A stretch of DNA of 64,000 nucleotides, taken from contig OX422221.1 in NCBI GenBank assembly GCA_949130495.1, forward strand, positions 481,853,659-481,917,658. Direction: 5' to 3'. The first letter of the stretch is position 1; the number at the start of each line of letters is the position of its first letter. The position numbers and the translations under genes are program-made. This DNA comes from Sambucus nigra. Lineage: Eukaryota; Streptophyta; Magnoliopsida; Dipsacales; Adoxaceae. Under the pieces are notes generated by a model. The model saw only the letters and a list, made by a program, of their open reading frames with translations, had not been told where the DNA came from and made no database searches. Below are positions 1 to 9,139 of the stretch, piece after piece.

Positions 1-585
1 CCGACCAACCATACTTGGTTCAGTTTGGAAAATTTTGTTCTACGAGGAACTTTTGTATTTTCTGGAATAATCTTACCTCCCTACCAACATAAGTTGGCAT
101 TTGAGAGCATATCTTGTTTCCTAACCAACCGAGATTGGCATTTTTAGGAGTATTGTTCTCGCCCTTTTACCAACCGGAGTTGGTCTGAGTTCGAACTATC
201 ATATCCACTTGCCCTTTTACCAAAATTGGTCTGAGCCAGTGTCAGCCTCTTAACCAAAAGAGTAGGGTTTCCTAACCAACCGGAGCTGGTATTTTTAGGA
301 ATGTCGTGTTCTCGCTCTTTTACCAACCGGAGTTGGTCTGAGTTCGAACTATCATGTCCACTCACTCTTTTACCAACCGGAGTTGGTCTGAGCTAGTGTA
401 CGCCTCCTAACCAAAGGAGTGTGTTTCTTCTCATCCTTTTACCAACCGGAGTTGGTCTGAGCTTGAACTATCATAGTTTGTAGTGTGTAACACTAGTATT
501 CCCCGAAAAACTTTTAATAAAAGGAGAGAAGATGGCGAAATATCATCGTTTTATTCATATTGATGGAACTGCTTTACATTTTACA
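1..585 (-). repeat. Palindrome-bearing repeats in Tat 1 3' region
   Basis: No coding potential beyond repeat translation. The stretch holds about nine copies of a short motif built on the inverted repeat ACCAAC-CGGA-GTTGGT, usually preceded by GCCCTTTT and followed by CTGAGC. Clear copies lie at about 161-189, 313-339, 365-392 and 434-462. Diverged ones lie near 4-24, 80-98, 121-140, 210-237 and 271-290. The same motif recurs three times inside the pol ORF at 2400-2557. Tandem repeats in the 3' untranslated region are known in Retand-type Tat elements. The reuse inside pol is the odd part. Confidence 0.8.
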
Positions 586-949
586 TCACTGATAATACTT
601 GCGTCGGTGTTCAGCATTCCATGCATTCTTAAATTCCTCTCCTTCTAGAGTTGCTATTCGGTAAGTGCCTAGTCGAACAACTTCTGTAACTCGGTAAGGT
701 CCATGCCAGTTTGCTTCCAACTTATTGTGCTTCTGAATGACCCTCTTTAGCACGTAATCTCCTTCTTTTAAGTCGCATTTTTTCACCCTTTTGTTGTAGA
801 ACAAGGTTGTTCGTTGTTGGTAAGCAGCATTCCTAATGGCTGCCTCTTCTCTAACCTCCTCGAGCATGTCCAAATCTAATCTCCTCATTAAGTCGCTGAC
901 TGGGGAATTGAAATTCAGCACTCTGTGTGTTGGAAGACCCAATTCGGCA
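586..949 (-). pseudogene. pol: Tat 1 integrase C-terminal segment
   Basis: This is the C-terminal, DNA-binding tail of the Tat 1 integrase. It is read in the same frame as the RNase H ORF and one base out of frame with the integrase core at 954-2231. The segment holds a typical tail with YNKRVKK, LKEGDYVLKRV and WHGPYRV motifs, and it ends in a stop at 586. The junction near 950 looks like a one-base loss: the core ends in FGSEG, and the tail resumes a few residues later with a proline- and leucine-rich stretch. An intact element would have both parts in one polyprotein. Downstream (lower coordinates) there is only the repeat-rich 3' region. Confidence 0.85.
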
Positions 950-953
950 GGTA

Positions 954-2231
954 TTACCCCTCACTTCCAAACGCCAGCATATATGGTGATTCTCCAGTTG
1001 CTGCTCGGGGAGTTGTTCGGTAAGCCCACAATACTAACTGTAGCTCATTAATCCAATTATCTTTAGCCTCACTTAGCCTCTTCTTCAAACCATTTTGTAA
1101 TGTTCTGTTCGTCACTTCAGTCTGTCCATTGCTTTGAGGATGGCCTGGTGCTGAATGAACCTTCAAAATGTTTGACTGATGACAATAGGCGGCAAACTCC
1201 TCGTTATCAAATTGTGTTCCATGGTCTGTGATGAAGGCATGAAGGAGACCATATCGACAGATGATGTTCATCCAAATGAACTGGTACACCTTCTCGTATG
1301 TCATATCAATAAGGGGCTCAGCTTCTACCCACTTAGTAAAATAATCCACTGCGACGACGAGGTACTTGAACCTTCCTCGGGTCATTGGCAATGGCCCAAC
1401 CAAATCAATTCCCAACATGGCAAATGGACAAGGGGAAGTTATGGGTGTCAACAATGCTTGCGGAGTTCGTCGGATAGAGGAAAAACGTTGGCATTTATCA
1501 CATCTCTTAGCATAGGCTATACAATCAGCCCTCATCGTTGGCCAGTAGTATCCCTGCGTCATCACCCTTTGCAAAAGTGTTCGACCTGCTACATGGGCTC
1601 CACAGGACCCTTCATGGATCTCTTCAATCAATTCTTTCACCTCGGAGGGATGTACACATCTTTGCAAACCTGCCATAATTCCTCGTCTATACAAAACACC
1701 ATTAGTTAGTACATACCGAGCAACTTTAAACTTTAATTTCTTGGCAGCGAGCTTATCCTCCGGTAATTCTCCCTCCTCAATATATGCCCTGATGGGATCC
1801 ATCCAAGATGGTCCTAAATCAAGGGTAATAATATTCATCGTCAGCTCTTCATCTATGCTCCGACTTTCTAATACTTCAATTGGTATCGTTCTTCGCAGCT
1901 CGGTACGAGTAGCTGATGCTAGTCGGGCCAGTGCGTCTGCTCGTACATTCTCCATTCTTGGTATTCTGATCAACTGAATGGTCGCAAATTCTACCAACAA
2001 CTCCATCACCTTTGCATGATACTTGACCATTAATTCTCCTTTAACTGCATATGTTCCCATCATCTGATTTACAATTAATTGATAATCACTGAATACCATC
2101 ACTAGTTGCGCTTCCATAATCTTTGCTAAATTAAGACCTGCTATCATGGCCTCATACTCAGCCTCATTATTGGAGGCTTTGAATTGGAATCGCAAGGCAT
2201 ATTCCATGTCAATCTCGTCTGGGGTGTTCAA
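954..2231 (-). CDS. pol: Tat 1 archaeal-type RNase H plus integrase core
   Basis: Open frame of 425 codons, part of the pol polyprotein. The first ~130 residues are the additional RNase H (aRNH) typical of Tat elements. With upstream codons in the same frame (to about 2330, after a stop) it shows YVDGSS, NNEAEYEAM, a V-FSDYQLI segment and RADALARLAS, so the acidic catalytic set of an archaeal-type RNase H is present. The rest is integrase: an HHCC zinc-binding region ending CDKCQRF, then the catalytic core with D in GIDLVGPLP, D in FITDHGTQF and E in GQTEVTNRTL (DDE). The reported start is not a real initiation site, since the segment would be cleaved from a polyprotein. Frameshifts at both ends (about 2240-2355 and 950) separate it from RNase H and from the integrase tail. 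Confidence 0.92.
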   Translation of the reverse strand: MNTPDEIDMEYALRFQFKASNNEAEYEAMIAGLNLAKIMEAQLVMVFSDYQLIVNQMMGTYAVKGELMVKYHAKVMELLVEFATIQLIRIPRMENVRADALARLASATRTELRRTIPIEVLESRSIDEELTMNIITLDLGPSWMDPIRAYIEEGELPEDKLAAKKLKFKVARYVLTNGVLYRRGIMAGLQRCVHPSEVKELIEEIHEGSCGAHVAGRTLLQRVMTQGYYWPTMRADCIAYAKRCDKCQRFSSIRRTPQALLTPITSPCPFAMLGIDLVGPLPMTRGRFKYLVVAVDYFTKWVEAEPLIDMTYEKVYQFIWMNIICRYGLLHAFITDHGTQFDNEEFAAYCHQSNILKVHSAPGHPQSNGQTEVTNRTLQNGLKKRLSEAKDNWINELQLVLWAYRTTPRAATGESPYMLAFGSEG

Positions 2232-2355
2232 AACAATCCCTGCTCCATAACCTGTTGTGCAAGATGACCCATCTACATATAATCTCCATATGGGTAACCC
2301 GTCTTCGAATTTCTTATTTGAGAGAGTTCCTCGATAAAATATTTACTGTTTCCTT

Positions 2356-3160
2356 TCATCCTTCCCTGGTATTTCTCGTTTTTCGTCGACCATCTCTTCT
2401 CGCCCTTTTACCAACCGGAGTTGGTCTGAGCTCGAATTTGATGATCCTTCTACATCCATAAGCCCTTTTACCAAACGGAAGTTGGTCTGAGCTTATGTCT
2501 GTTGATTCTTTAACATCCACACGCCCTTTTACCAACCGGAGTTGGTCTGAGCTTGTGTTTTTTGATCCTGTAACATCCACAGGTTGATCAGCGAGCAACT
2601 TTTGCTCCTCGGGGGTATCAGGATAAGTAAATTCTGCTATAAAATTTGCTATAGCCTGCCCTTTCAGTGATGATTTGGGTTCATACACAATATCATATTC
2701 ACCGAGCTCTATTGCCCAGTACATCAGTCTCCCTGATTTTTCTGGCTTATGAAGGGCTTGTCTCAATGGCATGTCGGTATACACGACGACGGTATGGGCC
2801 TGGAAATATGGCCTCATTCTTCTACTTGCCTCAATTAATGCCAATGCCAATTTTTCCAGCTTTGGGTACCTGATCTCTGCACCTCGGAAAGCCTTACTTG
2901 TGTAATAAATTGGCTTCTGGACTCCATTCTCCACTCTGATCAATGCCGAGCTGACTGCATTCTTTGATACTGCCAGGTACAAGTACAACTTTTCTCCCAT
3001 TACTGGCCTGGACAACAGTGGAGGTGCTCCCAAATATTTCTTCAAGTCTTGAAAGGCTTTTTCACATTCATCATTCCACTCGAAAGTTTTCCGAAGTGTT
3101 TTGAAGAATGGGAGGCATCTATCAGTTGCTCGGGATACAAATCTGTTGAGCGCTACAACT
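2356..3160 (-). CDS. pol: Tat 1 RNase H and repeat-containing linker
   Basis: Continues the RT frame after a stop at 3163; the longest open part is 2356-3045. The first portion is the RT connection and the retroviral-type RNase H, with LYLYLAVS, YYTSKAFRGAE, KLEKLALAL and VVYTDMPLRQAL. The first catalytic Asp position holds Ala (YLAVS), which fits the view that in Tat elements this domain has ceded activity to the second RNase H. The last ~75 codons are a linker made partly of the GCCCTTTTACCAAC-type repeat (2400-2557), translating as repeated SSDQLRLVKGR-like units. A stop at 2356 and a frame change separate it from the aRNH. Confidence 0.88.
2400..2557 (-). repeat. Three in-frame palindromic repeats in Tat 1 pol linker
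   Basis: Three units start near 2400, 2460 and 2520, a 60 bp spacing that keeps the reading frame. Each holds the ACCAACCGGAGTTGGT-type inverted repeat flanked by CCCTTTT and CTGAGC; the middle copy is slightly diverged. They match the repeats at 1-470. Because 60 is a multiple of three, the units expand the RNase H-aRNH linker without breaking it. Confidence 0.85.
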
Positions 3161-3162
3161 CG

Positions 3163-3750
3163 TCATGTAAGACTCTGCACTTCTTTCTTCGTCGTTGGAG
3201 ATCGCAACCCTAAAAGAGCTTTGATCTTTTTTGGATTTGCCTCAATACCTCGCTGATTGACGATGTATCCGAGGAACATTCCTTCTCGTACTCCAAATGT
3301 GCACTTCGTCGGGTTGAGCTTCATTTGGTATTTATCCAGTTGATCAAAGGTCTGACCTAAGTCAACTAGATGATCAGCAGCTTTCTTGCTCTTTGTCAGC
3401 ATATCATCGACATAGACTTCCATATTGCAACTGATTTGTTCGGCAAAAACCTTGTTCATCAGCCGCTGGTATGTCGCTCCTGCATTTTTCAAACCAAAAG
3501 GCATAACATTATAACAATAAGTTCCCCTAGGGGTAATAAAAGAAGTACTTTCCCTGTCTTCAGGTTTCATTTTGATCTGATTGTAGCCAGAGTAAGCATC
3601 CATGAAGCTGAGCAGCTCGTGTCCCGAGGTAGCATCCACTAGTTGATCAATTCTGGGCAATGGAAAGTGATCATTTGGGCATGCCTTGTTGAGATCGGTG
3701 AAATCAACACACATTCTCCATTTATTGTTTTTCTTCTTTACCATCACCAC
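3163..3750 (-). CDS. pol: Tat 1 reverse transcriptase
   Basis: RNA- and DNA-dependent DNA polymerase that copies the element RNA in virus-like particles. The frame shows the ordered RT motifs: KWRMCVDFTDLNKACP, HFPLPRIDQLVDATSG, FMDAYSGYNQI, FITPRGTYCYNVMPFGLKNA, the catalytic YVDDML, and FLGYIVNQRGIEANP. It is closed upstream by a stop at 3760, where a conserved Trp codon has become TAG (the KYLD-stop-LANVV context), and downstream by TGA at 3163. The stops lie in frame, so the product would be translated only by readthrough. All catalytic aspartates are retained. Confidence 0.94.
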   Translation of the reverse strand: MVMVKKKNNKWRMCVDFTDLNKACPNDHFPLPRIDQLVDATSGHELLSFMDAYSGYNQIKMKPEDRESTSFITPRGTYCYNVMPFGLKNAGATYQRLMNKVFAEQISCNMEVYVDDMLTKSKKAADHLVDLGQTFDQLDKYQMKLNPTKCTFGVREGMFLGYIVNQRGIEANPKKIKALLGLRSPTTKKEVQSLT

Positions 3751-3759
3751 ATTTGCTAA

Positions 3760-5841
3760 CTAGTCTAGATATTTCACATCTTCAATGAATTGGGCTTTCT
3801 GGAGCTTCTCGACCTCCTCTTGTATAGCTTGATTCTTCTCGGGACTAAATACTCTTCTTCTCTGCTTTACAGGCTTGATCTCCTTATTTACATTGAGCTC
3901 ATGACATAAGAAGTTTGAATCTATTCCTGGCATGTCTTCATGACTCCATGCAAAAGTTTTTTTTCTGTTTCTCAAGAAAGTTATCAACTCCTGTTTTATT
4001 GAAGCATCCAACGACGAACCTATCTGAGTTGTTCGTTCAGGGTGTTCATCGTCCAGAATAACATTTTCTGTAGATTCCACCACCTGTCCTTTTACAAGTT
4101 GGGATTCATCTCTAGGATCCAGTGTTTCAATTTCTGTACCTTCATCCACCTGGTAGGTAGTAGTCTTTTTCCTTGACTCTTCAAGCTCCTCTTGCTTGGC
4201 AGATGAATAATAGCATTCCCGAGATACTTTTTGATCTCCTTTCACAACTCCTACTCCAAAATTTGTTGGGAATTTTAAGCACTGATGTACTGTAGATGGA
4301 ACTGCTTCGAACTTCTTCAAACCAACTCTTCCCATGATGATGTTGTAAGCTGATTGCACATTCTTATCCATCACAAAGAAGTGTATTCTTTCTGTTCGAC
4401 AAGCAGGCCAAGTTCCAATGAATATATCCAACTTGATCGTCCCAAGTGGAAAAACTTTCTCGCTAGCAAAACCCAGGAGAGGTCTGTGATAAGGCTCCAA
4501 TTGAGATAACTTTAAATTTAAACTGTCAAAGCATGAGTAGAACATGATGTCTGCTGAACTACCATTATCTACCAGAACCCTTGAAATCATTACTTCTTTC
4601 ATCCTCATTTTGATCACCAAAGGGTCGTCGTGAGGGTAAAGAACACCTGCAAGGTCGTTTTTTGAAAAACCAATGACTAGCTTCTCTTTGTTTATCTTCC
4701 TCGGGCGATCCTCCTCAGCCAAATTTATCCGTTGAATGTATGAGCAAGCCTGAGCCTCACCGAGGTAAGCTTTTCTTTCTGCAGTAAGATCTCCTCCTCC
4801 TGCATCTCCGCCTGTAATAACATTACAATCAAATGTTCCAAAACGTATTGAAAATACCTCGCGTTCTGGTTGTCTTGGCCTTTTGGGAAGATCGGGGTCA
4901 TCCTCTGTATCATCTTCATGATCTATTTTCCTATTTTCTTCTACCCGATGAGGAGATCTAGATCTCTCTCTTGCTCGGTCTTCATTTCCTTTTTCATTTC
5001 TACGATCAACATACTTTGACAACTTTCCCCGTCTAATGAGTGTTTCAATCTCGTTCTGGAGGGCTATGCAATTTTTAGTCATATGACCATGATCCTTATG
5101 AAACTCGCAATATTTATCTCTATTTCTTTTGTCAGGGTCTGACCTCATTTTCTTTGGCCACCTTACTTCCTCGTTATTCTTGATTTCTTCCAAGACATGA
5201 TTAATACCCATTTTCAAAGGAGTATAATTATCGAATTTCTTCAGGACTTCCCATGACGACTTATTATTTTTGGAATGCTTATCACTGCCATTACCCTTAT
5301 GTTCTTTCTTCTTAGATTTGTCGACTTCCACCTTGGTTTCTTTATCCATATTCTTCTTCGCAGCCATAGCTTCCTCGGCATTCATGATTTTGGCCAATTT
5401 TGCCATCAACTCTGACATAGTTGTAGGTGGATCTTTCGCCAAAGTGTAATACAACTTGTTAGGCAACAAACCACTCATCAAGGCAGTGATTGCTATCTTT
5501 TCTTCATAATCTATGACTTCCAGCTTCTCTTTATTGAAAGGAGTTATGTAATCTCTAGTACTCTCACCAGATTTTTGTCTAACACTTAACAAGTGTGCTA
5601 CTCGTTTTACTGACTTTGCTCCAAAATAGAAATTGCCGATGAACAACTCGGCCAGTTGAAAGAAAGTTGAAATCTTACCCCAAGGAAGATTGTTGTACCA
5701 TATCTGGGCAGATCCAGTAAGAGTTCCTGAGAATGCTCTGCATCTCATCTCGTCGGGGACAGCATAGATGTCGGCAACAGCTTGATATTGCTCTATGTGA
5801 AGAACATGATCTGTCTTTCCATCGTATTTGGGGGTCACCAC
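3760..5841 (-). CDS. gag-pro: Tat 1 gag (capsid/nucleocapsid) and protease
   Basis: Open frame of 693 codons. The first ~200 residues match the gag retrotransposon capsid domain (VTPKYDGKTDHV, AFSGTLTGSAQIWYNNLP, GESTRDYITPFNKE). A Lys-rich region follows, then the Tat-type zinc motif YCEFHKDHGHMTKNC (around residues 245-260), which packages RNA. The middle is charged and poorly conserved. The aspartic protease follows, with its active site in VLVDNGSSADI (around residue 430) and IIMGR further on. The C-terminal ~100 residues lead into RT (MPGID, QRRRVFSPEKN, KAQFIEDVKYLD). The frame is continuous with gag upstream through one stop at 5857 and with RT downstream through a stop at 3760. Confidence 0.92.
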   Translation of the reverse strand: MVTPKYDGKTDHVLHIEQYQAVADIYAVPDEMRCRAFSGTLTGSAQIWYNNLPWGKISTFFQLAELFIGNFYFGAKSVKRVAHLLSVRQKSGESTRDYITPFNKEKLEVIDYEEKIAITALMSGLLPNKLYYTLAKDPPTTMSELMAKLAKIMNAEEAMAAKKNMDKETKVEVDKSKKKEHKGNGSDKHSKNNKSSWEVLKKFDNYTPLKMGINHVLEEIKNNEEVRWPKKMRSDPDKRNRDKYCEFHKDHGHMTKNCIALQNEIETLIRRGKLSKYVDRRNEKGNEDRARERSRSPHRVEENRKIDHEDDTEDDPDLPKRPRQPEREVFSIRFGTFDCNVITGGDAGGGDLTAERKAYLGEAQACSYIQRINLAEEDRPRKINKEKLVIGFSKNDLAGVLYPHDDPLVIKMRMKEVMISRVLVDNGSSADIMFYSCFDSLNLKLSQLEPYHRPLLGFASEKVFPLGTIKLDIFIGTWPACRTERIHFFVMDKNVQSAYNIIMGRVGLKKFEAVPSTVHQCLKFPTNFGVGVVKGDQKVSRECYYSSAKQEELEESRKKTTTYQVDEGTEIETLDPRDESQLVKGQVVESTENVILDDEHPERTTQIGSSLDASIKQELITFLRNRKKTFAWSHEDMPGIDSNFLCHELNVNKEIKPVKQRRRVFSPEKNQAIQEEVEKLQKAQFIEDVKYLD

Positions 5842-5856
5842 AAGGGCTTTAAACTT

Positions 5857-6535
5857 TTATGGTGTAGGAAAATCCACAATGGCCTGGACAAAAGTTCGTT
5901 GTAGGGGATTCTTCGCCTTAGCCATTTCTCCCAATCTATCCTCCAATCGCTGAATGGACCCTTTCCACGCATCATTTCCTTCCTCGGGCTTATTAGTTCG
6001 AGCAATTGATTGTTCTGAAGTGGCCTCCTGAGATCTATCTTGACGAGCAACTGGTCGTGATTGTGCCGATCCTTCTCTTAGATCTGATGGTTGTCGGAAA
6101 CTCCTCGACATGGTCTTAGGTGGACTCCTATTCCTCCTAGGGCCTAATCGACTGAAAGGAGACACCCTGCTCAGTCTTTTCAAGGCACTGGGTCTCTCTG
6201 GAGAGAGAGTGATACGTTGATCAGTATCTGTAGCCCGTATTGACGAAGTTCGCCCAGGTTGATAAGAGAAATCATCAGATTCCTCATTACGATATGACTC
6301 AGTACGCCTGGATCGTGAAGAAAATAAATAAGTTTGCCTCTGACCACTTCGATGTCCCGAATGTGCAGGTGCACCGCCATGAAGGGTTTGTATGAGTTGT
6401 CGCATTATTTCTTGCATGAAGGTTTGTCCTTGGGCCAGATTCATCATAATTCCTGCCAGATCTGGAGGTGCAGAGGGATTTGGAAGATTTCCAGCATTTC
6501 CAGCGTTTCGATTGCTGGATTCCGGATTATCTGCC
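5857..6535 (-). CDS. gag: Tat 1 gag N-terminal part
   Basis: N-terminal gag region, beginning at the ATG at 6535 (MADNPESSNRNAGN). An upstream in-frame ATG at 6576 would add 14 residues, but the start at 6535 gives the usual Tat gag opening. The protein is Asn/Pro-rich, then Arg/Ser-rich (residues ~65-190, repeated RS, RR and SP), and ends in QAIVDFPTP. A TAA at 5857-5859 then interrupts a frame that continues directly into the capsid domain (KFKALVVTPKYDG); a CAA-to-TAA change would explain it. The start lies about 50 bp inside the primer binding site, as expected for a 5' gag. Confidence 0.85.
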
Positions 6536-6582
6536 ATTAATGATGAATGATTTTTGGTGAAAAACGATAACAACAATCGTTT

Positions 6583-6598
6583 CCCACAGACGGCGCTA
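6583..6598 (-). promoter_or_regulatory. Tat 1 primer binding site
   Basis: On the minus strand TAGCGCCGTCTGTGGG follows three bases after the LTR end (ACATCAACA). It resembles the TGGCGCCGTCTGTGGG primer site common in Tat elements, with one or two changes at its start. It would bind a tRNA 3' end to prime minus-strand synthesis. Confidence 0.75.
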
Positions 6599-6794
6599 AT
6601 ATGTTGATGTAAAAAATTAGATTGCTTCTAATTATTTAATCACAGATAAATATAAATGAGACAAAGAATTTTAAAGTGGTTCAGCCTTATAAGAATGGCC
6701 TACGTCCACTGTTTCTGTTATTGCCAAGTGTTTTGGAGTTCTCAATGTGTAATTCTATCAAGAAAATCCGATCCCTTAGAATGAGGGTGATACA

Positions 6795-6805
6795 ATATAT
6801 TTATA
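6795..6805 (-). promoter_or_regulatory. Tat 1 LTR TATA box
   Basis: On the minus strand GGCTATAAATATATTG gives a strong plant TATA box inside the 5' LTR, about 190 bp before the LTR end. That position suits genomic RNA initiation for this element. Function is inferred from position only. Confidence 0.6.
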
Positions 6806-6964
6806 GCCCTTAGGCTGTACATGTGAAAGGGTAAACAATTAATGCCTTTTAAGAGTATACGTCTGTATGATAAGCATTCAATGAATAGTTGAACTGTTGA
6901 TTATCTGGCAATTAATGCTGTGGCCGAGATGCAGCTCGGACCGCCTTAGTTGCTCGTCGTTCAG

Positions 6965-7015
6965 GAGTTCCTCGGAGTGTTTTAGTTCCTCGGAGCGCTG
7001 GAGTTCCTCGGAGTG
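6965..7015 (-). promoter_or_regulatory. Triplicated 15 bp motif in Tat 1 U3
   Basis: Three copies of (G/T)AGTTCCTCGGAG(T/C)G start at 6965, 6983 and 7001, exactly 18 bp apart. They lie about 160-220 bp upstream of the TATA box on the minus strand. Short tandem motifs in U3 often act as enhancers, but that role is inferred here. Confidence 0.55.
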
Positions 7016-7125
7016 AGTAAGACTTGGTCGGGGAAATAAACCTCCTCGTTGTTATTGTGCCACGTAAATCGACACGTGTCTTCTTATGATTCGTCTATAT
7101 CAGCATATTAATTTTGGTATCAACA

Positions 7126-7696
7126 ATGCCTGTGATTTATATGAAGAAATTCTGATTAGACGGTTGGATTCCTCTCGAAAAAAATTAACAAAGGGTCGTT
7201 CTAGGACAATCTTAATTAACCCCCAACTAAGCCCTCAAATCTTGTGACAAAACTTTGATTAAGTTGGAAGTTAAGGTTTGTCGCTGAGAGGAAAATATTT
7301 TAGGAGAGTTCTCTGGTGAAAAACTTGTGAAAAAATGATTATAAAAAGCCTCCCCACGAATTATTAGTGTTATAGAATGATTATGAATCCTAATCCTAAT
7401 AAAATTCTACATAATTTGACCAAATCGCCGCCTCTCGCCTTGACCGAATCGATTCGGCTAAGGCCGAATCGATTTGGCTCTGTAGCCGCCGAAAATTTTG
7501 TCGAGGAAATATATATATGGTAAAAACTTTATAAAATCTTTATTTTAAGTCCAATTTTTAATTCCCCTTGAAATCATATTTTTCAAATATGAAAACCAAC
7601 ATATTTAATTATTTAGAATAATTAAATCCAAAATTTTATATTTCTCAAATTTTCAGATTAATTAAATAATTAATTATTAAAACACGGGGTGTTGCA
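7126..7696 (-). repeat. Chromovirus A 3' LTR, first ~570 bp
   Basis: Starts on the minus strand at 7696 with TGCAACACCCCGTGTTTTAA and matches 10999-11536 throughout, down to ATGCC at 7126, where Tat 1 begins. The matching point in the 5' LTR is 10999 (ATTC-ATGCC). The remaining ~1.8 kb should lie beyond Tat 1, left of the window. Confidence 0.9.
7444..7478 (-). other. Palindromic iterons CCGAATCGATTCGG in A 3' LTR
   Basis: Two copies (7444-7458 and 7464-7478), 20 bp apart, of a CCGAATCGATTCGG-type palindrome centred on ATCGAT. The matching 5' LTR stretch keeps only one. Chromovirus B carries nearly the same motif in three copies. Role unknown. Confidence 0.75.
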
Positions 7697-7829
7697 TACT
7701 TTCCCACTAGTAAGGAATTTCATTCTTGAAATTAGATGAAGCATAAACGTCAAAATAAATCGCGCAATATAAAATAAGGCTTACATATGCCTACTCGTTG
7801 CATGCACCTACCCCACGAACAACAAAATA

Positions 7830-7896
<67 letters not shown>

Positions 7897-7959
7897 AGAA
7901 AATAACACGTACGGCATTACTCCACTAGCCACGCTTCGGTGCCTGCTCCGCCTGAGGTT
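7697..7959 (-). other. Chromovirus A 3' UTR, purine tract and TA/TG microsatellite
   Basis: Non-coding. Just before the 3' LTR, reading the minus strand, GAAATTCCTTACTAGTGGGA and the purines after it form the expected plus-strand primer (polypurine) site next to TGCAACACC. A (TA)n(TG)n microsatellite occupies 7830-7894. The chromodomain and integrase that normally precede this tract are missing. Confidence 0.7.
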
Positions 7960-9020
7960 GAAGTAAATAGCACCTACCCACTCTAACCAGTGTTGCTGCT
8001 ACTGGCGCTCCATGAACAGCTGGCACTGCCGGTGATGGAGCCCTCTGGCCCTGAGTTACTGGACCCTGCAGGCCTTATTTCTTCAAATAATTTAAGGCCT
8101 GATGTCCTATCTCCCCACAATTAAAGCATTCACCTCTAAAAGTTCAGAAGGTCTAGATGTCGCTCGCTCTCCCCCTTGTCCTTATTGTTCCTGGTTGGTT
8201 TTCTGTTTCTTCCATGCTTGGTCATTGCGACCTTTATTCGTTGCAACTTATCCATTGAACTCTTGTCTCTTTCCAAACTTCTTTTGATAATTGGCTTTCT
8301 CTTGTCGTAGCAACATCGCGACATCTACCACCTAAGCATAAGTAGTATAGGGAGGATTTCCCAACACCATATGCCTTATCGACCAAGACGATCCCTTGAT
8401 GAAGCATTCCATCTTCTTCAACTCAGTGTTAACCTCCTCTAGCACGAACATAGATAAATTGGTGAACTCGTGTTCATACTTGACAATCGATTTCAAACCT
8501 TGTTCCAAGTCTAGAAATTCCCTCTTATTTGCACTCCTAATAGCATACGAAAAGTACTTATTATTAAACTTTATCAGAAAGTCTCCATAGTTCAATCGAT
8601 CTCTATCCTCGGATGTGGTGACACTCTCCCACCACTGTGATGATCTCGAGTTAGCTTAAACATAGATAACATCTACTTTTGCACGTCCGTACAGTCCATC
8701 ATCCTCAACTGTCTCTCCATATCCCTCCTCCCCTGGTGAGTAACCATTGGGTCAGATCCCCCTGCAAAGGTAGGAGGATTGCCCTTATGGAAGCTGATTC
8801 TCACCCTATCATAAGCTGTCACGAGTGTAACCTGTTGTTGTGCTTCTAAAGTCACCCATCTTTGCCTCCCCATCTCTATACCGGCTGCCATGGCCTTATT
8901 TATGATAGCTTCCAACTTCTCGACATCCAAAACAGACTGATACTGCCTCTCCTGAGCCGTGAAACCAGAAACTGAATCGTCTCACCTATTTCTAGCTCTC
9001 CTAGTGTTCGCCAACTGAAA
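7960..9020 (-). pseudogene. gag: Chromovirus A gag, decayed
   Basis: Gag remnant read on the minus strand through several stops and frame changes. The N-terminal part near 9020-8673 shows ANTRRARNR, then LEAIINKAM and NPPTFAGGSDPM. The capsid core near 8595-8332 shows FLDLEQGLKSIVKYEHEFTN and FIKGSSWSIRHMVLG, matching chromovirus gag (compare EGELTMAEYEEEFTRLANF in chromovirus C). Near 8085-8135 a nucleocapsid zinc knuckle reads CFNCGEIGHQALNY: the last Cys of the CCHC motif has become Tyr. A Pro/Ala-rich tail ends near 7960. Nothing of pol follows. Confidence 0.8.
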
Positions 9021-9139
9021 AGATGGGAACAAAACAACATCAGACTCGGAATAACTAAGAGTGCAAGTTATCAAAAGGAATTAAAGATAGGCAACGCGGA
9101 AGCTAAAACAGACTCACAATCTACGGGACCTAAGACCAT

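Larger units (their letters stand above)
1..7125 (-). mobile_element. Tat-lineage Ty3/Gypsy retrotransposon (Tat 1), 3' LTR outside window
   Basis: An LTR retrotransposon on the minus strand. Going leftward from 7125 it shows a 524 bp 5' LTR, a primer binding site, gag with a C-x-x-H-type zinc motif, protease, reverse transcriptase with YVDD, RNase H, a second archaeal-type RNase H (aRNH) and integrase. The aRNH between RNase H and integrase is the known hallmark of the plant Tat lineage (Retand/Ogre relatives). It ends in a repeat-rich 3' region and runs off the left edge. The right flank (ATGCC at 7126) continues the LTR of chromovirus A, so Tat 1 is nested there. Gag to RNase H is one reading frame, broken by stops at 5857, 3760, 3163 and 2356. 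The aRNH/integrase part is in another frame, and the integrase tail returns to the first. It is a recent but probably inactive copy. Confidence 0.93.
6602..7125 (-). repeat. Tat 1 5' LTR (524 bp)
   Basis: The LTR is bounded by TGTTGATGT on the left and TATCAACA on the right, an inverted TGTTGA/TCAACA pair typical of LTR ends. It lies directly between the primer site and the foreign sequence at 7126. On the minus strand it carries a TATA box (6795-6805) and, upstream of that, three 15 bp copies of a GAGTTCCTCGGAGTG-type motif. The 3' LTR is off the window, so age cannot be judged. Confidence 0.88.

Noticed and set aside
1179..1709. 176-codon plus-strand frame
   Set aside because: Lies antisense to the well supported Tat 1 integrase.
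7750..7932. 60-codon frame with poly His-Thr
   Set aside because: Translation of the (TA)n(TG)n microsatellite in chromovirus A.
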